Assembly (NCBI GenBank): GCA_964370005.1
Contig: CAYJGR010000079.1
Coordinates: 1 to 7,338 of the forward strand
Source of the DNA: Heteroruminococcus sp964370005
GTDB taxonomy: Bacteria; Bacillota; Clostridia; Oscillospirales; Ruminococcaceae
Direction: 5' to 3'
Length of the DNA: 7,338 nt
The stretch's first letter is position 1, and the number at the start of each line of letters is the position of its first letter. The notes under the pieces were generated by a model, which was given only the letters and a program-made list of their open reading frames with translations, was not told the origin of the DNA and did no database searches. Below are positions 5,628 through 7,338 of this stretch, in pieces. Position numbers and translations under genes: made by a program.

Positions 5628-5990
5628 TTAATCGTTGAGCGTTTGTGCTATGTCCCAAATCTCTATGGCACAGGTGTCAATTTCGGGGTGTGCCCCCATG
5701 CGGGAGTTGCACCCACGGATGCGTGATACCAACTCACCAATGCGCTGTAGACCCTCTTCGATGCTACGAAAGCGCTTGGCAAGTCCTAAACGCTCCTCAT
5801 AATCGAGCAGTTGGCTCTCGGCACGCTTTATACTATCTCGTACCCCTTGGCGGGAGATCCCGCTGTGTGCGGCTATTTCGGCCAGCGATAAATCTTGATT
5901 ATAATATAGCTCCACCACTTCACGTTGTTTTTCGGTCAGCATTTCGCCGTAAAAATCAAGCAGTACCGAAATGTTTAGATTTTTAGGCAT
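5628..5990 (-). CDS. ylxM: YlxM, helix-turn-helix protein linked to SRP
   Basis: The 120-residue cytoplasmic protein has a sigma-70 region 4-like helix-turn-helix at about 33-58 (DLSLAEIA-AHSGISRQGVRDSI), preceded by LLDFYGEMLTEKQREVVELYYNQ, a typical YlxM opening. YlxM is encoded just upstream of ffh in most Firmicutes; the Streptococcus homologue has been reported to interact with SRP components. The C-terminal part (70-120) is predicted helical with no recognised motif. The ATG at 5990 has GGAGG at 7-nt spacing. A longer in-frame reading to 6071 would overlap the promoter and is rejected. It is the first gene of the - strand cluster, with a leader of about 46 nt. Confidence 0.93.
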   Translation of the reverse strand: MPKNLNISVLLDFYGEMLTEKQREVVELYYNQDLSLAEIAAHSGISRQGVRDSIKRAESQLLDYEERLGLAKRFRSIEEGLQRIGELVSRIRGCNSRMGAHPEIDTCAIEIWDIAQTLND

Positions 5991-6042
5991 CGGCCAACCT
6001 CCAAACTGTAAAGTATTATGCTTGACAGCATCATCTTTTGGT

Positions 6043-6071
6043 ATTATACATAAGAATTTGGGATGTGTCAA
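6043..6071 (-). promoter_or_regulatory. Consensus sigma-A promoter of the ylxM-ffh-rpsP unit
   Basis: Read on the - strand, TTGACA (6071-6066) and TATAAT (6048-6043) match consensus fully and are separated by exactly 17 bp. Upstream (about 6072-6107) the - strand carries A/T tracts that could act as an UP element. The start of transcription should be near 6036, giving a 46-nt leader before ylxM. This is a strong constitutive signal, as expected for SRP and ribosomal genes. Confidence 0.92.
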
Positions 6072-6289
6072 GGCTTTTTACTTGTCGAATAAAATATTTT
6101 TTTGCAGACATTATTTTATGGACTTGGCAGCATTTACAAATATATCGTTTTATACAAAAGAAAATTCTACTAATTTAGTATAGTTTTTTGCGTTTAAACC
6201 CTGTTTTTTTAACCCAAATTATGCTAAACTATCAATATGAGGATAGCTTGTATCCAAATTTATAATACTAACCGGTAGAGGTGAAGGAA
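6072..6289. other. AT-rich divergent intergenic region
   Basis: No coding frame or RNA gene is apparent here. The ylxM side holds A/T tracts. The fprA side holds a short inverted repeat GGATA/TATCC (6241-6245, 6251-6255), two T-tracts ending in AACCC (6199 and 6215), and the fprA ribosome site. No recognisable Fur, PerR or Rex site was found by eye. Confidence 0.6.
6202..6230 (+). promoter_or_regulatory. Candidate promoter of fprA (extended -10)
   Basis: TGCTAAACT (6222-6230) is an extended -10 element whose TAAACT hexamer keeps the conserved first, second and last bases. The region 17 bp upstream (TGTTTT, 6202-6207) is a poor -35, which an extended -10 could compensate. Transcription would begin near 6237, giving a leader of about 53 nt that includes the GGATA/TATCC hairpin. 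A second TATAAT at 6261-6266 has no suitable -35. Confidence 0.35.
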
Positions 6290-7338
6290 ATGAAAAATAT
6301 TTGTGATAACATATACAGTGTAGGTGTGGTGGATAGCGAGGTGCGCATATTCCACGGATATGAGGCGCCGTTTGGAACTACCTATAATGCCTACTTGGTT
6401 GTGGACGAAAAAGTTACCCTAATAGACTTTGTAAAAAATAAATTTGCAGGGGAGTTTCTTAGTAATATAAAAGAGGTTATAGGAGAGCGTAAAATTGACT
6501 ATATAATTGCCAACCACGCAGAGCCCGACCACAGTGGGGCATTGCCCGAGGTGCTAAGCGCTTACCCAAATGCAAAACTTTACGGCACGGCCAACTGTCA
6601 AAAGGAACTTGGTATATATTATCCCCAGAGCAAGTGGGAGGGGGTCACCGTAAAGGCGGGTGACAGCCTGTGTACCGGAAAATATAACTTTGAGTTTATT
6701 CCCATGCCCATGGTACATTGGCCGGATAGCATGGCCACATATATGCCCGAGGAGAAAATTTTGTTTTCCAACGATGCTTTGGGGCAACACATCGGTACCG
6801 GTGTGACATTTGACAAAGAACTGCCACTCGAAGAACTGCTTGAGAGAATGGCCGATTACTATGCAAATATTGTATTGCCGTTTGGGATGCAGGTCGAAAA
6901 ACTGATAGGGGCATTACAAGGTAAAGATATACAAACAGCCTGTCCTTCCCATGGGGTGATATTGCGGGAAAGTCTGCCGCGGGTGCTCGAGAAGTATGTG
7001 CAGTGGAGTAAAAATGCCGTACAGGCCGACAAAGTGGTTATTGTTTATGACACTATGTGGGGTACTACACACAAGATGGCCGACCTTATAGCCAAGGAGT
7101 ACATCCAAAAGAATATGCAAGTCGAGGTGATTTGCCTGTCAGAGAAACACTACTCCCATGCCATGGCAAGACTGCTCGAGGCTAAGTATATTTTGGTAGG
7201 TTCCCCGACACTTAACAACCAGATGATGCCTACCGTAGCGGCATTCCTCACCTATATGAAGGGGCTCAAGCCAAAGAATCGTATCGGTATGGCCTTTGGT
7301 TCCTATGGATGGAGTGGGGAATCTATAGCACAGATAAA
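6290..7338 (+). CDS. fprA: FprA-type A-class flavodiiron protein, C-terminus outside the window
   Basis: The first 349 codons are present and open to the window end; the family is usually about 400 residues, so roughly 50 are missing. An N-terminal metallo-beta-lactamase-like domain (about 1-245) carries the di-iron ligand pattern HAEPDH (76-81), His143 in MVHWPDS, Asp162 in SNDALG and His221 in CPSHG. A flavodoxin domain begins near 248 with the FMN phosphate-loop segment VVIVYDTMWGTTHKMA, and later shows VGSPTLNNQMMP and FGSYGWSGES. The enzyme reduces O2 to water, or NO to N2O, in the cytoplasm of anaerobes, with electrons usually delivered by rubredoxin or F420H2. AGAGGTG (6277-6283) precedes the ATG by 6 nt. 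It is divergent from ylxM, with no rubredoxin gene visible in this window. All expected iron ligands are intact. Confidence 0.95.
   Translation, partial: MKNICDNIYSVGVVDSEVRIFHGYEAPFGTTYNAYLVVDEKVTLIDFVKNKFAGEFLSNIKEVIGERKIDYIIANHAEPDHSGALPEVLSAYPNAKLYGTANCQKELGIYYPQSKWEGVTVKAGDSLCTGKYNFEFIPMPMVHWPDSMATYMPEEKILFSNDALGQHIGTGVTFDKELPLEELLERMADYYANIVLPFGMQVEKLIGALQGKDIQTACPSHGVILRESLPRVLEKYVQWSKNAVQADKVVIVYDTMWGTTHKMADLIAKEYIQKNMQVEVICLSEKHYSHAMARLLEAKYILVGSPTLNNQMMPTVAAFLTYMKGLKPKNRIGMAFGSYGWSGESIAQI

Noticed and set aside
5645..5986. Cys/His-rich open frame on the + strand opposite ylxM
   Set aside because: The Cys and His content comes from the reverse complement of ylxM codons, with no zinc-finger spacing and no ribosome site.
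5991..6071. Upstream extension of ylxM by 27 codons
   Set aside because: It would overlap the consensus promoter and precede its transcription start; the ATG at 5990 has GGAGG at the right spacing and gives the family's usual N-terminus.
6554..7120. Several overlapping frames on the - strand at the right end
   Set aside because: All lie opposite the continuous flavodiiron coding sequence, whose iron ligands and flavodoxin motifs are intact.
1..7338. CRISPR array, insertion sequence, phage or defence genes
   Set aside because: No spaced identical repeats, transposase, integrase, restriction or toxin-like coding sequence was found on either strand.

Overview
The window reads as about 7.3 kb of chromosome from an anaerobic, moderate-GC member of the Firmicutes, most likely class Clostridia. 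Supporting signs are AGGAGG-type ribosome sites before nearly every gene, two TTG starts, CCA-encoding tRNA genes, a ylxM-ffh-rpsP-khpA cluster, a LytTR/DUF3021 pair and an A-type flavodiiron protein. Nothing looks like a phage, plasmid, insertion sequence or CRISPR array. Placement below class is not supported.

Left part (1-1179, + strand): the 3' part of tRNA-Trp(CCA), a complete tRNA-Thr(GGT) and a strong intrinsic terminator. A two-gene unit follows: a stand-alone LytTR DNA-binding protein and a four-helix DUF3021 membrane protein. They are translationally coupled, both start with TTG, and they end at a terminator. Upstream lie direct repeats spaced 21 bp, as expected for a LytTR dimer, so autoregulation is plausible.

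Middle (1191-3610): a MalY/PatB-type PLP C-S lyase with its own promoter (+ strand) converges on a YiaK-like 2,3-diketo-L-gulonate reductase (- strand). They share a GC-rich hairpin between their stop codons. Upstream of yiaK is a 65-nt near-perfect palindrome without a U-tract.

Right part (3611-6071, - strand): a housekeeping cluster read right to left, ylxM, ffh, rpsP, khpA. It is driven by a consensus promoter (TTGACA, 17 bp, TATAAT). A strong terminator-like hairpin sits between rpsP and khpA, and rimM-trmD-rplS, which often follow in Firmicutes, are absent; yiaK comes next instead.

Far right (6072-7338): an AT-rich intergenic stretch of about 218 bp, then fprA (+ strand), cut by the window end. 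Its product reduces O2 or NO in anaerobes.

Most of the window is ordinary core genome. The items most worth a second look are the LytTR/DUF3021 module with its repeats, the 65-nt palindrome, the rpsP/khpA terminator with the shortened cluster, and the symmetric promoter region before ylxM. I see no convincing wholly new system.
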